A stretch of DNA of 64,000 nt from Heterobasidion occidentale (GCA_039111635.1 JBCAQO010000009.1:868001-932000); one strand, 5' to 3'. Positions 33,349 through 46,062 are shown, numbered from the stretch's first letter. Program-made: numbers and translations. The notes: generated from the sequence alone by a model not told the origin.

Positions 33349-36300
33349 ATGAAGTTTGCACGGTGCGTCGCGCAGGGCCGGCTCTCGTCCTTCCCCCGCT
33401 AATCCAAACTCGGAATATATCACTCAACTCGAATCGGATCGAATTTACGGCCGGCTGCCCTCGCTCTCGAACGGCGCGTGGCATGGGCGTGTGCGTGCCT
33501 CGTGGTCGCGCGCGCGAAGATATTTGGACGACGCGCAGGTGCGTTTGGTCGTTTCGTTTTATTTTATTTTATATGTCTGGTTCTCGGTCTGTGGTTGGAG
33601 GGCGCGCGGTGGCTCCTGTGTTTGGACGGTTCTGCTGCCCGGCGGCGCGCGCCCTTTCTCCCCCGCGTCCAATCCAATCTCTTTGAAGGCACCCGACCAC
33701 AACACGCACAACACGAAACGCTGACCCCCTTCCCTCTGCTTTCTTTCTTCGGCGCTCCAGACCCCGGAATGGAAAAAAGCATACATGTGACGCGCCCTCC
33801 TCCTCCCTCCTGACCCGCGCACCGTCCCTCATCTCGCCTCGCCTCGTGCGCGTGCATCTCTTCCCCCCGTTTCTAGCGACTACCGCGGCCTCAAAAAACG
33901 CATCACTGCCGTCCGCCGCGCGCAGGAGGGCCAGCTCGCGCTCGAGGCGGCCACCGCCACCGCCGCCGCCGCCCAGGCGCGCGCTGCACCCCCCGCAGCC
34001 GACGATAAAACGAACATCAATTCTGGGGCGACGGACGCGGACGCGCGCTCGTCCATGTCCGCGTCCTCCGTGCGCCCGTCGCGCGTGCAGGGGGACGGCG
34101 CGGGGCGGTTTCGCGACGCACGGACGCCGTCGCCGCCTCTTGGGCTGTACGGGCTTGGGGAGCGCGAGGGCGACCGCGACCGCGACCGCGATCCGAGTCC
34201 GCTGCGCTCGTCGGGGGTGGCGAGCTCGGGGAGCGCGGATGGGAGGCCTGCGTTGGTGGGCGGCGGTAGGAGGCGGGGCGGGAGTGTGCGTTTTCTCCCC
34301 TTACTTCTCGGGGGTTTCTCCCGCGTGTCCAGTCCCCGATCTACAACGTGTGTTGACCGCGTATGCATCCCGACCTGCAGGTGACTTTTCCCGCCTCGCC
34401 TGTCCTCCACGTCGCCCCCTCGCCCGCGTCGACCCCGACCCCTGGCCCCACGTCGCCGATGTCACCCCTCTCGCCACCCTCACCCGCATTTACTGAGGCA
34501 CCGACGAGCGGAACTGCAAGTGCGAATGCGACATCGGCAGCGCCGACAGGGCTCTTTGCGCACATGCGCCGGCGCTCGTCGACGATACGGAGTAGGCATC
34601 CCCCTCCCCCCTCTCGTCCTTTTCTCTAACGCGCCCCTCTCCCCACGGTCCAGCACGCACCGCGTCTCTGCACACCACCTTCACCGCCCCCGGCGCGCTG
34701 CCCCCGCCCTCCCTGTCGGCGCTCCTCGCGCCGATGCCGCCCGTGCAGCGCGCGTTCTTCGACGCGCTCGACCGCGAGCTCGAGAAGATCGAGGGGTTCT
34801 ACCTCGCGCGCGAGGCGGAGGCGCGCGAGCGGTGCGCTGCGCTGCGCGGGCAGCTGGGCGAGCTGCAGGACCACCGGCGGGTGTTTCACGTGCGTGCGAG
34901 GGCCTTCCCTTTTCCTCTCTCGCTACCTTTCTCTCTCGCTACCTTTCTTTCTTTCTTTTCTCTCTCTCTCTCTTTTTTCTTTTTCTTGCTTTTCTCGGCG
35001 TCGTGCACGGCCCGCTTGACCTCACCCCCTCACGCTTGCTTTCTTTGGCTGCAGGAGGCGCACCCCGCCGACCAGCGCCCGTGGTCGATCGCCGCGCTCG
35101 CCGCGCACGCCGGCCGGCCGCACTCGCAGGCGCGGTGGCGCGCGTCGCGCAAGAACACGCCGGCGCAGTCCCGCGCGCAGTCCCGGTCGCGCACGGGCGA
35201 CGCGGGCGACGGCGCGGGCGCGGGGACGTCGTCGTCGCGCGAGAAGACGCCCGAGCGCGAGGGGGACGCGGAGAAGGTGAGCGAGTTTTTGGGCGGGTTC
35301 GGGCTGTTTGGCGCGGGCGGGCTCGGGCTTGGGCACGCGAACGCGAACGCGAACGCAAACGGGAACGGGGTGGCGAAGGGGAAGGAGACGCGGCTGAATC
35401 CCGAGGATTACACGCACGCGAAGAAGCGCCTGAAGAAGGCCGTGCTGGAGTATTATCGCGGGCTGGAGGTGTTGAACAACTATAGGGTACGTGCGGCGGG
35501 CGTTTCTTTTGTTTATGGGTGGAAGCAGACCTGGTGTTAAGATCCTCAACTTGACGGGGTTCCGCAAGGCGTTGAAGAAGTTCGAAAAGACGACCAAGGT
35601 GGGTTGTCTGGTGCTCCTCGTCGGCGCGCCTGACGAATGCGCCCGTGTGTCTGTAGATCCCCGTTCAGCAAGCGTATATGAAGGAAAAGGTGCGCGCGCG
35701 TGCTTTTACGGTTGGGAGATGGAAATGCGGGGCTCATACGGAAGCGTGATATCTCGTAGGTCGACCACAGCGCGTTCGCGTCGGGCGAGATCGTGCAGGG
35801 TCTCGTGCGGGAGATGGAGGACCAGTTCGCGGCGCGGTTCAGTGCGTGGTCCTCACCCTTTTTTTATTCTTTCTCGTTCGTCATTGGTTGATTATCTATG
35901 GCTCCTGGTGCGACGTGTCGCTCGACAGCTCGGGGCGACAAGAAGAAGGCGCTTATCCGGCTCCGTGCGGCGTCGCAGCACAAGACGCACCATTTCAGCA
36001 CGTTCAGGACAGGGATTGCCCTCGGGTTGGCCGTGCCTGCGCTCGTGGACGGGATATACCGCAGTGCGTGGACATTCGATGGCTTTTCTGCTTTTCTGCT
36101 GCGTTGGAGCTCAAGAGAGGCTCCGTTGTCGGCATTTGTTATCCTCTAGGTTTTCAGGATGACACGCGCGCGGCGATCCCGTGGCAGACGATGCTGTTCA
36201 ACTATGCTGTGCTCTGCGTCCCCGCTTTCTTCTCGTTTCTCGTTGGGCTTAACGTGCTTGTGTGGAGCCGGTCGCGGATCAATTACGTGTTCATATTCGG

Positions 36301-38021
36301 TGAGAGAGTTCGCTGTTGGGTGTGTCGTGTCGATTTCTGAGGTGTGCGCCGGTGGCTAGAGTTCGATATTAGGACCCGCCTGGACCATCGCGAGTACTTC
36401 GAGGTGAGGCTCACCGCGTCTGCGCGCATGGCGCTCGCAACGTCCGCTCACTGAGCTTGTCTTTACTTGGAACGCGATGCAGATCCCGGCGATCGCGATC
36501 GCGACGCTCTGCTACGCGTTCTGGCTGACGTTCGCGCGCGTCGGCGCAGAGTCGGTCGCGCCGACGACGTGGCCGCTCGTGTGGCTCCTGTTCATGGCGG
36601 GCCTGTTGATCAACCCGCTCCCGATGATGTTCCGCGAGAGCAGGTGGTGGCTGCTCCGCAACTTTGCGAGGCTGCTCACCAGCGGCGTGCATCGCGTCGA
36701 GGTGAGCGCTTTGCGGGCCTGGCCTCTGCGTGTCGCGCTCGGCTGACCAACGTCATGTTGTATCGTACGGTAGTTTGCGGATTTCTGGATGGGGTGCGCA
36801 AGCGCGGTGCATGTGTGTGTATGCGACGGCGCGTTGACGGCTGACCTTTTTGCCCCGCAGAGACCAGTTTTGTTCGCTCGTGTTCACGCTCAGCAATTTG
36901 TACTTTTTTAGCTGCTCGTACATCGTCGGGTTCGACCGCGACCCGTGGCGGCGGTGCGCGATCCCGCACGGCTGGGGTATCCAGTTCGCCCTGGCCTCGC
37001 TCCCGCTCCTCGCGCGTTTGGTGCAGAGCGTGCGGCGGTGGGTCGATTCGAGGCTGGTCACCCACTTGATCAATGTGCGTCTTCCCCCTGGCGTCGTCTG
37101 TGTGCACTGCTTGTGCTCATGCAATGGCAACCCCGCTTGGGTTTGTCGCGGTCACTGCTGCAGGGAGGCAAATACGGCGCGGGGATCGTCTACTACCTCG
37201 TTTACTTCATCTGGCGGGAAAACGGTGATGTGCATCTATGTTGCCACGGATAGCAAGTTCTGATCTACGCATCGCTACCCCGTTTCGCGTGCCTAGGTGC
37301 CGGAAGAGGCCCCAGCTTTGCATTGTTCTGTTTGTTCGGCACGATTTATTCCACGTATGCTTCATCATGGGTGAGCGCTCGACGGTTTTGCACGCTGATT
37401 GGGAAGAATGGGCTTGCTGATCACGCGCGCGCGGTGGGGCAGGATTTCTTGATGGATTGGTCCGTCCTGAGGCCGCACGCGCGATACCCCCTGCTTCGCT
37501 CGGAGCTTGTCTATTCTAGCTATATACCCGTGAGCGGTCTTGCGTGCTCTTGCCAGCGGATAGAACGTTGCTCATCTTCTTTGTGTTCCCTCGTCGACAG
37601 CTGTATTACTTTGCTATCGTGAGTGCGTTCGCTGCGATCACTCGGGCGGGTGCTGAGCGATGAAACCGCGTCTCCGGTTCGATAGGTGTCCAATGTCCTC
37701 GTCCGCTTTATTTGGGTGATATATATCCCCTCGCACGGGAGAAACTTCAGCGTCCGCACGTTCGTCGCCGCGCTGCTCGAGGTGCTCCGCCGATGGCAGT
37801 GGAACTTCTGTGAGCGCCTCCCCCCACCTAGCCCAAGGTATTGGATTCTGATTCGCTGCGTTCCGCGCGCAGATCGGTTGGAGAACGAGCACCTCGGGAA
37901 CATGGATCAGTATCGCGTCACGCGCGAGGTGCCGCTGCCGTACTCGTTCGACGATGTCGGCCACGAGTCGGACGGCGGGGACGAGGACGGCGACGTCAAC
38001 GCGAAGCGGCCGAGGGAGTAG
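33349..38021 (+). CDS. SYG1: SPX-EXS domain phosphate exporter (Syg1/XPR1 family)
   Basis: Homologue of yeast Syg1 and human XPR1, a membrane protein whose SPX domain senses inositol pyrophosphates and whose EXS domain forms the phosphate export path. The SPX N-terminus is spliced from tiny exons: MKFAR, YLDDAQ, TPEWKKAYI, then DYRGLKKRITAVRRAQ. Long Ser/Pro/Asp-Arg-rich insertions (33.95-34.6 kb and 35.1-35.4 kb, including an Asn-Ala repeat) split SPX. The second SPX helices read ELEKIEGFYLAREAEARERC and LNLTGFRKALKKFEKTTKIP. The EXS part includes NVLVWSRSRINYVFIFEFD, FWLTFARVGAESVAPTTWP, DQFCSLVFTLSNLYFFSCSY and GTIYSTYASSWDFLMDWSVL. It ends DVNAKRPRE. About 18 exons give roughly 1000 residues. 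Several introns are unusually pyrimidine-rich. Confidence 0.9.
34905..34995 (+). repeat. Long polypyrimidine (CT/T-rich) tract in a SYG1 intron
   Basis: About 90 nt of almost uninterrupted C and T, including TTTC and CT microsatellites. It lies upstream of the acceptor near 35055. It is intronic and may vary in length between strains. Confidence 0.75.
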
Positions 38022-38384
38022 GCTCGGCGAGGGCGAGGGCGAGGGCGTGTTGTCGCACAGCTCGGATCGTCGGTCACGCTCTTTTCGCATTCGTGGTTCC
38101 GGCATTCATAGGCGCCACGAATCTGTTTTGCTTTTGCATTGCGTTGCTGTGGTCTAGACTAGACTTTTTACTTTGGTTGTTTGACATATAGACTAACCGT
38201 ATTTGTTATTTTGCGGTGCTTTTATTGAATTTTCATTTCAGGATTGTTTCCCGCAAGAGCACATCGCCCGCTGAAACCCCAAAGGAAAGGTGAAGTACGG
38301 GTCGCAATGGGTGGACAAGCGCGCCACTTTGATGAATTGTCAAAATACAAGGAGGAACGCTTTGTGTTTGCTGGTGCACTCTGC
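38022..38384. other. Convergent 3' flank SYG1/SDR copy 2
   Basis: 363 bp between two stop codons facing each other. It is the transition from GC-rich to AT-richer DNA. No gene is visible. Confidence 0.5.
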
Positions 38385-39553
38385 CTACTGCGGAAGAGAC
38401 AGCTTGCTCACAAGGACGTTCTGCTCTATTATCTTCGTCTTCCAGCATCTCTCCAGCTCGTCCAAGTCCCAGTTGGCGGCGACGAACCTATCAAGGCTGT
38501 CAGTACCGACTTGTCGACATCCTCAGAGCTTGTGTGTTACCTCCCAGTCAGCCAATCGGCCATCCCAGTCGTGAGGTGCAGCGTGCTTGCCGCGGCAAGG
38601 GCAACAGTATCGACAAGTGGAAGGGGTACCAAGGACTCTATGCCTATCCGCGTCGGAATTACGCCAGGATGGAACGCAAAAGCCTTGACACTAGGGTTCT
38701 CTGCCATTAGATAGGGCAGACAAGACAAGTCATAGTCAGTCTCATGTGGTCAAGCCATACGCAGAAGATTGGTATGAGCTGACGGACCAACAACGATGTA
38801 TTCAACTAGTCGTACTAGCGCATGCTTGGAGATGCAGTAATCGCTGGCAAAAGGGATTCGAACGTTGGCAGCACACGACGTCACGATTACAGAATATCCG
38901 TTGGTTTTCTGCAGGTGAGGGATGGCAAAACTGGCCATCACACCATCAGACGGTGAACCCGTACATGGAGTCGTGCTTACTGGACAGCATTGTAAACTCC
39001 GCGGAGATTGACCTCAATGACATTCCACCAGCCATCAGGATCTCGTTGTGCGAAAGCTATAGGCGGACGTGAACGGGTGCCCTCACATTATAAACGTAGG
39101 AGAACTCACGCTCGTCCATAGGCCTTGCTTGCGCGGCATTCGCAACGAGAATATCAAGTCGCCCGAATTGGTCGACAGTGGCCTGGATGGCCTGTGCCAT
39201 GTCCTGCGTACGGACGACATCCGCGGGGAATGTCAACACCTGCGCTTTCGGGACTTCCTGCAGAATAGAGGCCTTCACTAGATCCAGAGTCCTCCGTTCG
39301 CGCCCGACGAGGGCGAGAAATGCACCAGCACGAGCATACTGCAATGCCGTCTCTTCTCCAATGCCACGAGAGGCACCGGTGATGAAGACCACCTTGCCTT
39401 TGAATGTCTGCGCCTCGTAGTGGACCTTGGGGTCAATAGCAGGATAAACACTGAGGCCATCACGTTAGCAAAATATTCTTGTGAAGGAATAGACACCCAC
39501 TCATGGTGGACCTCGATGTCAGGGATGTCCTCATCGGATCCGATAAATGCCAT
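38385..39553 (-). CDS. Short-chain dehydrogenase/reductase, copy 2
   Basis: Paralogue of the SDR at 6.6-7.8 kb, on the opposite strand and about 31 kb away. It starts MAFIGSDEDIPDIEVHHE. The cofactor motif reads VFITGASRGIGEETALQYAR and the second motif LDILVANAAQ (Ala replaces the usual Gly of NAG). The active-site Tyr-Lys pair is YCISK in FASDYCISKHALVRLVEYI. The C-terminal part reads AFAFHPGVIPTRIGIESL, MADWLTGR and, after the last intron, FVAANWDLDELERCWKTKI with ending KLSLPQ. Length is about 290 residues. Intron positions match copy 1 at least before ENP and between GR and FV. Function is unknown beyond NAD(P)-dependent oxidoreduction. Confidence 0.9.
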
Positions 39554-39631
39554 CGAGTCGAATTGGATATGCTGCGAGGTGCTTTGAGGGAGGGAAGCTG
39601 TGAGATGGGAAGATGCTGTATATCGGAGCCC

Positions 39632-39637
39632 TTTATA
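39632..39637 (-). promoter_or_regulatory. TATA box of SDR copy 2
   Basis: TATAAA on the minus strand, about 80 bp before the ATG at 39553. The context GTCAGGTATAAA is the same as upstream of SDR copy 1. Confidence 0.6.
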
Positions 39638-40426
39638 CCTGACACGCTCCCACTATGAGATGCAAAGCTGAACCAGAGGGCAGGCCCTGCAGCTAAAGAT
39701 ACTTTCGTTTGACCGAAAGTGAAGTTTTACCGACGCAGCCGGCGAAAGTTCGCAAACTTACCCCATTCACCACCCAGAGACGCACAGAGACCTACCAGCG
39801 ATGGCTGATTCCTCAAAACCAACACGGGTGCGAATCTGAGTCCAAAGTTTGGGGGCCACAGTGTGGTCAGGAGGCTAGGGCGCCGTATTCTGCTGATTAG
39901 GTCAAACCATCGACATGAAAGTAGCTAGGACGTGACGAGATTGAGCAGATTACCCTGCCATGAGTCGATGACTGCGGACTTATGATGAAAGACGCCTCAC
40001 CTATTTCCACCTCTGGTCTGTCCACATACGGGGAACAATGTGCATGCTATAAGATACTACATCCAACTCTTCAATAGAATTTCCATTTGTCAAACCAGAT
40101 GCCACACCCTTCCCAAAAACTTCAACCAGACGCCGCTATGCCAGCCCGCAAAGAGTCACGAGATCGTACGGGCTAACAATAGCTTCTGACATGATTGATG
40201 CATGCGCTATCTTGCTGGTTGTCTATACTCAAATTCTGCTGAGCATAGATATTACCATTCACGTAGGCGCCGAATTTTAGCAGCGGTGGCAGATTGGGGG
40301 TTGATAGAAATATTCCTGAATGTGAGAAAGGAGGGAAGACGATGAACGAGATGTAGTGGATCGGTATATTTGGGGCTGAAAACCAACCTGTTTTGAGCAG
40401 AAACACGCACATAAATGACTACTGTG
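39638..40426. other. Non-coding region upstream of SDR copy 2
   Basis: About 0.8 kb between the SDR copy 2 promoter and the SDR relic. Apart from the inverted repeat at 39702-39721 I see no gene or other motif. Confidence 0.4.
39702..39721. promoter_or_regulatory. Inverted repeat ACTTTCG-N6-CGAAAGT upstream of SDR copy 2
   Basis: Perfect 7-bp arms separated by six bases, about 150 bp before the SDR copy 2 start. The shape fits a site for a dimeric regulator, but no factor can be named. Confidence 0.4.
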
Positions 40427-40760
40427 GAATTGACAACTTACGAGCCCACTCTGCTCTTCAATTTTCATCTTCCAGTCCCTCTCCACCTCGCTCGAGGTCC
40501 GAGTAGACGAGACATACATTCAGTAAAGGCATTGTGTCCGTTGAAATCGTCGACAATCACCTCCTACTTAGCAAGTTAGCCCTGCCACCATCATCACCAC
40601 TGGAAAGACCGTGATCATAGCCATATGAAATCGCAATTGGGCTGCATCCATCGTCTGGAAAGTGCCCGGATGGAGAGCGAAATCCTTGACGTTGATATCC
40701 TCAAAAGAACAAGAGGGGCGAGCACGAAGACGCAAGATATAGATGTAAGCGCTGTAAGCC
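40427..40760 (-). pseudogene. 5'-truncated, decayed SDR fragment (third SDR copy)
   Basis: The minus strand keeps only the C-terminal third of the SDR family seen at 6.6 and 38.4 kb. It reads INVKDFALHPGTFQTMDAAQ followed by LRFHMAMI. After a degraded stretch with a stop codon it continues YVSSTRTSSEVERDWKMKIE and EQSGLVS. In copy 1 the matching pieces are NIKAFALHPGAILTQ and YVSSTWDLSEVERDWKTKI. The Rossmann motif, the NAG motif and the YxxxK motif are absent. No N-terminal exons are seen between here and H2A. The splice near YVSS seems still recognisable. Confidence 0.7.
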
Positions 40761-41178
40761 TCCAGTGAGAGTGCATGATCCACCTCAGTCTCGTCGTGCG
40801 GAACGGAATTGCCATGACCGCTCATATTTGAGGCTGACAAGCAGTCTCGACTGAGCAGATAGATCCACTAAACATATCTGTCGCAAAGCATACGTTGCAA
40901 CTCAAGATCACAACACTCGTTAAGCAGAGTCTACGAGACGCCTCCAGTCTTCAGCGAACCCGTAAGCTTACCATGGTCCAAACAATGACGTACCAGAGAA
41001 TGGATCCGAACCGTGCGAATGATCACTCGCTATCCCTTCATAATAAGCCCTCGCACCAAATGGCACATCCACTTGGCGCACGCCACGAAGCAAGAAAGCC
41101 GCAGCTCGGGAATATGTATAAACGAGAAGATGTGATGATACAAGGTGAGAATACAACAGCGAAGACCGATGACAGAAT
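40761..41178. other. Spacer between SDR relic and H2A stop
   Basis: About 420 bp with no coding motif. It holds the H2A 3' flank and could once have held the upstream exons of the SDR relic, now unrecognisable. Confidence 0.4.
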
Positions 41179-41760
<582 letters not shown>

Positions 41761-42089
41761 TGTGATTGAAGAGAGGATGAAGGTAAGGAAAAGGCGTTGG
41801 AGATGGGTGCGAGCAGCAAGCGGTGCGAGGGAGAGGGAGAGTTGAGCGCCGAGGAGCCCAGGAGAGTGCTTATATACCGCACGAGCCACGAGAATAAGGT
41901 TCGACAATCAACAATGACGCGTCAATCTCGTGCGTCACGCGTTCTTGTTGATCCTGCCAAACACCCACAAAGTCACGTGTATCTATATATATAGGAGCAT
42001 ACTGCTGCCGCCCGAGCTCTAGCTATCTCTCTATCCTCGACCATCACCCTCTACCTCCCAGGCCTTCCAACCCACTCATACCATCCCAA
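41761..42089. promoter_or_regulatory. Divergent H2A/H2B promoter
   Basis: 329 bp between the two starts. TATATA at 41871-41876 serves H2A (minus). The run TATATATATA at 41984-41993 serves H2B (plus). Between them lies a perfect palindrome TGACGCGTCA at 41915-41924 and a further GCGTCACGCG about 8 bp on. These may be the shared S-phase activating sites, but the factor is unknown. Confidence 0.75.
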
Positions 42090-42762
42090 ATGGCACCCAA
42101 ACCCGCCTCTACTGCCGGCAAGGCGCCCGCTTCATCCGCCACTGCGTCGAAGGCGCCAGCCAAGACTACTGAAGGATCCAAGGCTGCGAAGAAGACTTCT
42201 AAGACTGCCGCAGCTCCTGGGGAGGAGGGGAAGAAGAAGAGGCGCAAGGTCCGCAAGGAGACCTACTCGTCCTATATCTACAAGGGTATGTGATGCCTTC
42301 AAACTTGGATCTTTTGATGCTAATACCTCTCGAATGAAGTGTTGAAGCAGGTACACCCTGATACTGGTATCTCCAACAAGGCGATGGCCATCCTCAACTC
42401 GTGCGTTTATTCTATATTAATTTATTTTTCTGCATCGCTGATCAAGGACTCTAGGTTTGTGAACGACATCTTTGAGCGTATCGCTACCGAGGCATCCAGT
42501 ATGTCTTCATTCTTCATACGATTTCCCATCCGGATCTCATCGCGATCTATTCCAGAACTTGCTGCGTACTCCAAGAAGTCTACTATCTCGTCACGCGAAA
42601 TCCAAACTGCTGTACGGCTTATCCTTCCAGGAGAGCTGTCAAAGCATGCCATCTCTGAGGGCACAAAGTCTGTGACAAAGGTGCGTTCAAGACAGGTCTA
42701 CGTCGTTTATTCATACTAAGCGTGTATTTCTTTATTAGTTTTCGAGTGCAGGCGCCAAGTAG
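42090..42762 (+). CDS. Histone H2B
   Basis: Core histone H2B, about 147 residues in five or so exons. The basic tail is Ala/Lys/Ser-rich ([20 protein letters not shown]) and ends [18 protein letters not shown]. The fold reads [55 protein letters not shown] and [20 protein letters not shown]. The last tiny exon gives FSSAGAK. It contains the conserved C-terminal AGAK-type end near the ubiquitinated Lys. It is divergently paired with H2A. Confidence 0.96.
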
Positions 42763-45700
42763 GCGTGCGTTTTTGTGTTTCCACCTATTTCGTCTCTGTA
42801 TTCTCTCGTGTATTGTATGGTGTGATTCCCCCCGGGATGTATGGGTTGTTGTCTTTTTGGCATAACAATCCCTTTTTTTATTATCTTGTTGCCTTCATCA
42901 ATCCTTGATGACATCTTCAATGACACGTCAGCGTGAACTCATGAATGCCTTCGGCATTGTTGAATTGAATTATACGTCTTCCTCTCAAAACCCTTCGTCG
43001 CTATGAATTGTCGGTTGGAAAGTTGGAAGTCTATGATATTGCAAACTTTGCAAGGCGCCAACTTCCAAGAAAAAGGGAATGATCAGGAAATATATGGCCT
43101 GATGTTTGGAGAGGAGAATACAAGTAAGATGGACAGCAAATCGACCGACTGCGAAGGATGGGCGCTTGAGCGATCAAATCACCAAATGCAAAAGCAGTCA
43201 ACCATATACGAAGAATATTCGCGAGATCAAGTGGATGGTTCGTGACCCTGGCAACCCTATTCATGCAGAACCATTCATGTAAAACACCTTGAAGAGGCAA
43301 GAAGTAAAAACAATGTTTAGGTATGTCTGGAATTCTCATGTTGATTGTATCATACACGCATGAAAGGGAACAACTTAAGTCTTGAAGTACTTACCGTCGT
43401 TGACAACAAATGATACAAGTCACGGACACGGCCATTTGACTCTCATTCAAGGTGTCTGCCGTCTGACATTTCGTTGACAGCGAAGTAGGATCTGGAAGCC
43501 GCAGCATGTTTAGCAGGACAGAGATGCATCCGCGACCATCGATGCGCGGGGGCAGGGGCAGTAGATTTCGCCAAGATCATCGAAGTGGGCGGACGGATTG
43601 GAAGCTGTTACGATGCGAAGGGGATGGGGGCAGGAGACGCCGCCGTGGCTCGGTAGGATTTATCCATATATGTACATTCGTTGTAATGGAAAGATGGTCG
43701 GTGAATCGACGGCCATTGACCCGGAATAATGAACCCGCATCCATTATGTCTCATGATACAACGCAAGCATGGAAGAGGGAGTCAACAAGTGCTAGAGAAC
43801 ATCGTGAGACACAAATAAATAGGAGGAAAAGCATATGCTGTCCGTCAGGTGGAAAGCTCGAAAAAAAACAGTGAGTGCCACACACTGACAAGGCCACAAG
43901 GCTTGTTAGTGATAAGCATTGGTGAGAAGCGAGGTCCCAGATATTGAGTTGACCGGAAAAGAAATCTTGCCTGAAAGAAGCGAAGCGGAAGGGTATGGGA
44001 GACCTCAAAGCAGACAGTCTGTAGGACTCTCGTTGGTTTGAAGAGTGCCCTACATGCTACCAGAATATGAGATGAGGCAAGAGGGGTATGGATCATCAAA
44101 AGAGCGCAGGATATTCTTGCTCTTTGCTTGCCAACGTACTTCAGTGACCGTCGACCAATGGCCTCATCTGTCCGTCTTTCCAACAGCTTCCTTCCCACAG
44201 TATCCTGACCACTGTGAAGATGGAGCTTGAGGACCGCATGAATAGGCATGGACCTATGATCGAAAGTTCGATGGATATAGGATTGAGTGAGAGGCCGGAA
44301 GCAGTGATGTTGTAGTCCCTCGGACAGCGATGAACCCAAGGCACGTATATTGGCAGCCGATGACCGGTGATGACTGAGGCGAAGTCCTGGGATCCAAGGG
44401 AGGAGGGGTGGGCATCGAGCGTCAAAGTTGGGAAAAAATGAGAGGGAAGATGACCGAGGCAGGCGAGGAGATCAGACGAGGAGGTCAATGGTTGGTGAGG
44501 CGTGTTTCTGACGCTGTTGACATTGAAATGCCACAGGGGACTGGACGTTTGTTCGAGGGGGTGGCAAGTAGGGTACTCATGATGAGCAGAAATTTAATAA
44601 TAAAAAATAAGATAGAAAGGGCGAGAGGGGGGAGACGGCAGAGGACGAGCGGGGAAGGAGGTGTGCGGAGCCCAAAAAGTAAATCGGGGGACCGTGGCAC
44701 GGAGACCTGTTCTGTTAGCAGCGTGACAAGGACGCCGCTCGCTTCTGCGGCGTTTCCGTCCACATCCACCGTCCACAAACCGCACCTCTCGACGAACTGT
44801 TCGCAAGCTCACTGCCTACGACGCTCGTCGTCAGAGTTACAGTTGTTGCGAACGCACTGGACGTGCATCGGCTACGCTGCCTCGATGTGCATCAGACAAG
44901 CATGGGCCGCCTTTGAAATCTAGCCGCTAAATTTGGCTGATTTTCTGTCTTGTGGTCTTGTGTCTTCAGGACAATTCTTTGCACCACTCACTCTTTGTTT
45001 GTTCGGCGAGGAACTTGACGAGGAGCGCACACATTATGAATACCTTGTCGGCGACATGGAGCACTCGTCCCCCTGTCAGGCAGAGCATTGCACCACCCCC
45101 ACTTCTTGAAGGGTTTTGTATTCTTCTGCTTGCTTGTTGGCAGCGATACACGACTTTTGTCACTCACTTGGTCCAACGATATCTCGACGGGGTCGACGAC
45201 GAACGTGCTTGGAGAATGGGGCTCAAAAATAGGACAATGGTCTCTTGAGGATGTCTTGTGTCAAACGTGCTTTCCTGGTGAGTTTTCTTTCCAAATTTTG
45301 TGGATTGGAGCTATGCTTGAGGCCAGTGATTCGGGCGATTTGCTTTGTTCGTCGTCGTTCACATTAGACTGAGTGCATGTCACGGTGTCACACAGGGTGT
45401 GACATCCATGCCAAGCACGCGGTCAAGTCGTTCCTCGACGCGTCGTCGAAAAAAGCGGAGGCAGATTGTAAATGCCCACAGAGCAAGGACCACGCCGTGG
45501 GCTGGATGAGGTGTCGAATCAGTTCGTGGATGGGAATTGGGGATGCTTTGAGGTCCGGTAACAGAAGGCTGGGATCAGCATGAGCATCCTTCCGAATCAG
45601 AATGCTGCCCTCTCGCACTGGCTTCACCAAGTCTGCTTGACAGGCAGCTGTTTGGACAGTGCGAAGGGGAAGTAGTCTTAAACGTGGGGACTAGGCTCTT

Positions 45701-46062
45701 CCGATCAGACAAAGCATGCACGGAATCGAGGCTCAACCACAGCTTGTGGTCGATGACTACTCAGAAGGACTAAGCACGCTAACAGAAGATCTCTGGATAC
45801 AGGCTGATACAGGTCGACCCTCTTCCGTATATGAGCTTGCCCTGTCTCTCTAGAGAGACTTGCGAGCTCGCCTGTCGGGAGTCAGGTTGCCAGCTGCTGC
45901 TAGAATGCACAGGTGAGAAAGCATGTTGATGAGGAGTGCGCGAGTAGGCGTTGTGGCCTTGTAGACGCCTGGGTGCCATCTGGGCGGATTCAGTGGCATT
46001 GTTTACGGCTTCTTCATTCCCAATTACGAGTTCACCGCTCCTCTAATAAATAGAGTCCTCTT
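42763..46062. other. 3.3-kb gene-poor region after the histone pair
   Basis: No conserved protein motif was found on either strand. Some frames look mildly coding. 44408-44923 (+) has a charged start (MGIERQSWEKMRGKM). 45088-45530 (+) could splice CFPG to CDIHAKHAVKSFLDASSKKA through a donor GTGAGT. A 46-codon frame lies at 45716-45853. None can be tied to a family, so I leave them as unassigned. Confidence 0.35.

Noticed and set aside
38850..38870. GTTCGAATCC on the minus strand looks like a tRNA B box
   Set aside because: It lies inside SDR copy 2 codons for NVRIPFAS, conserved with copy 1.
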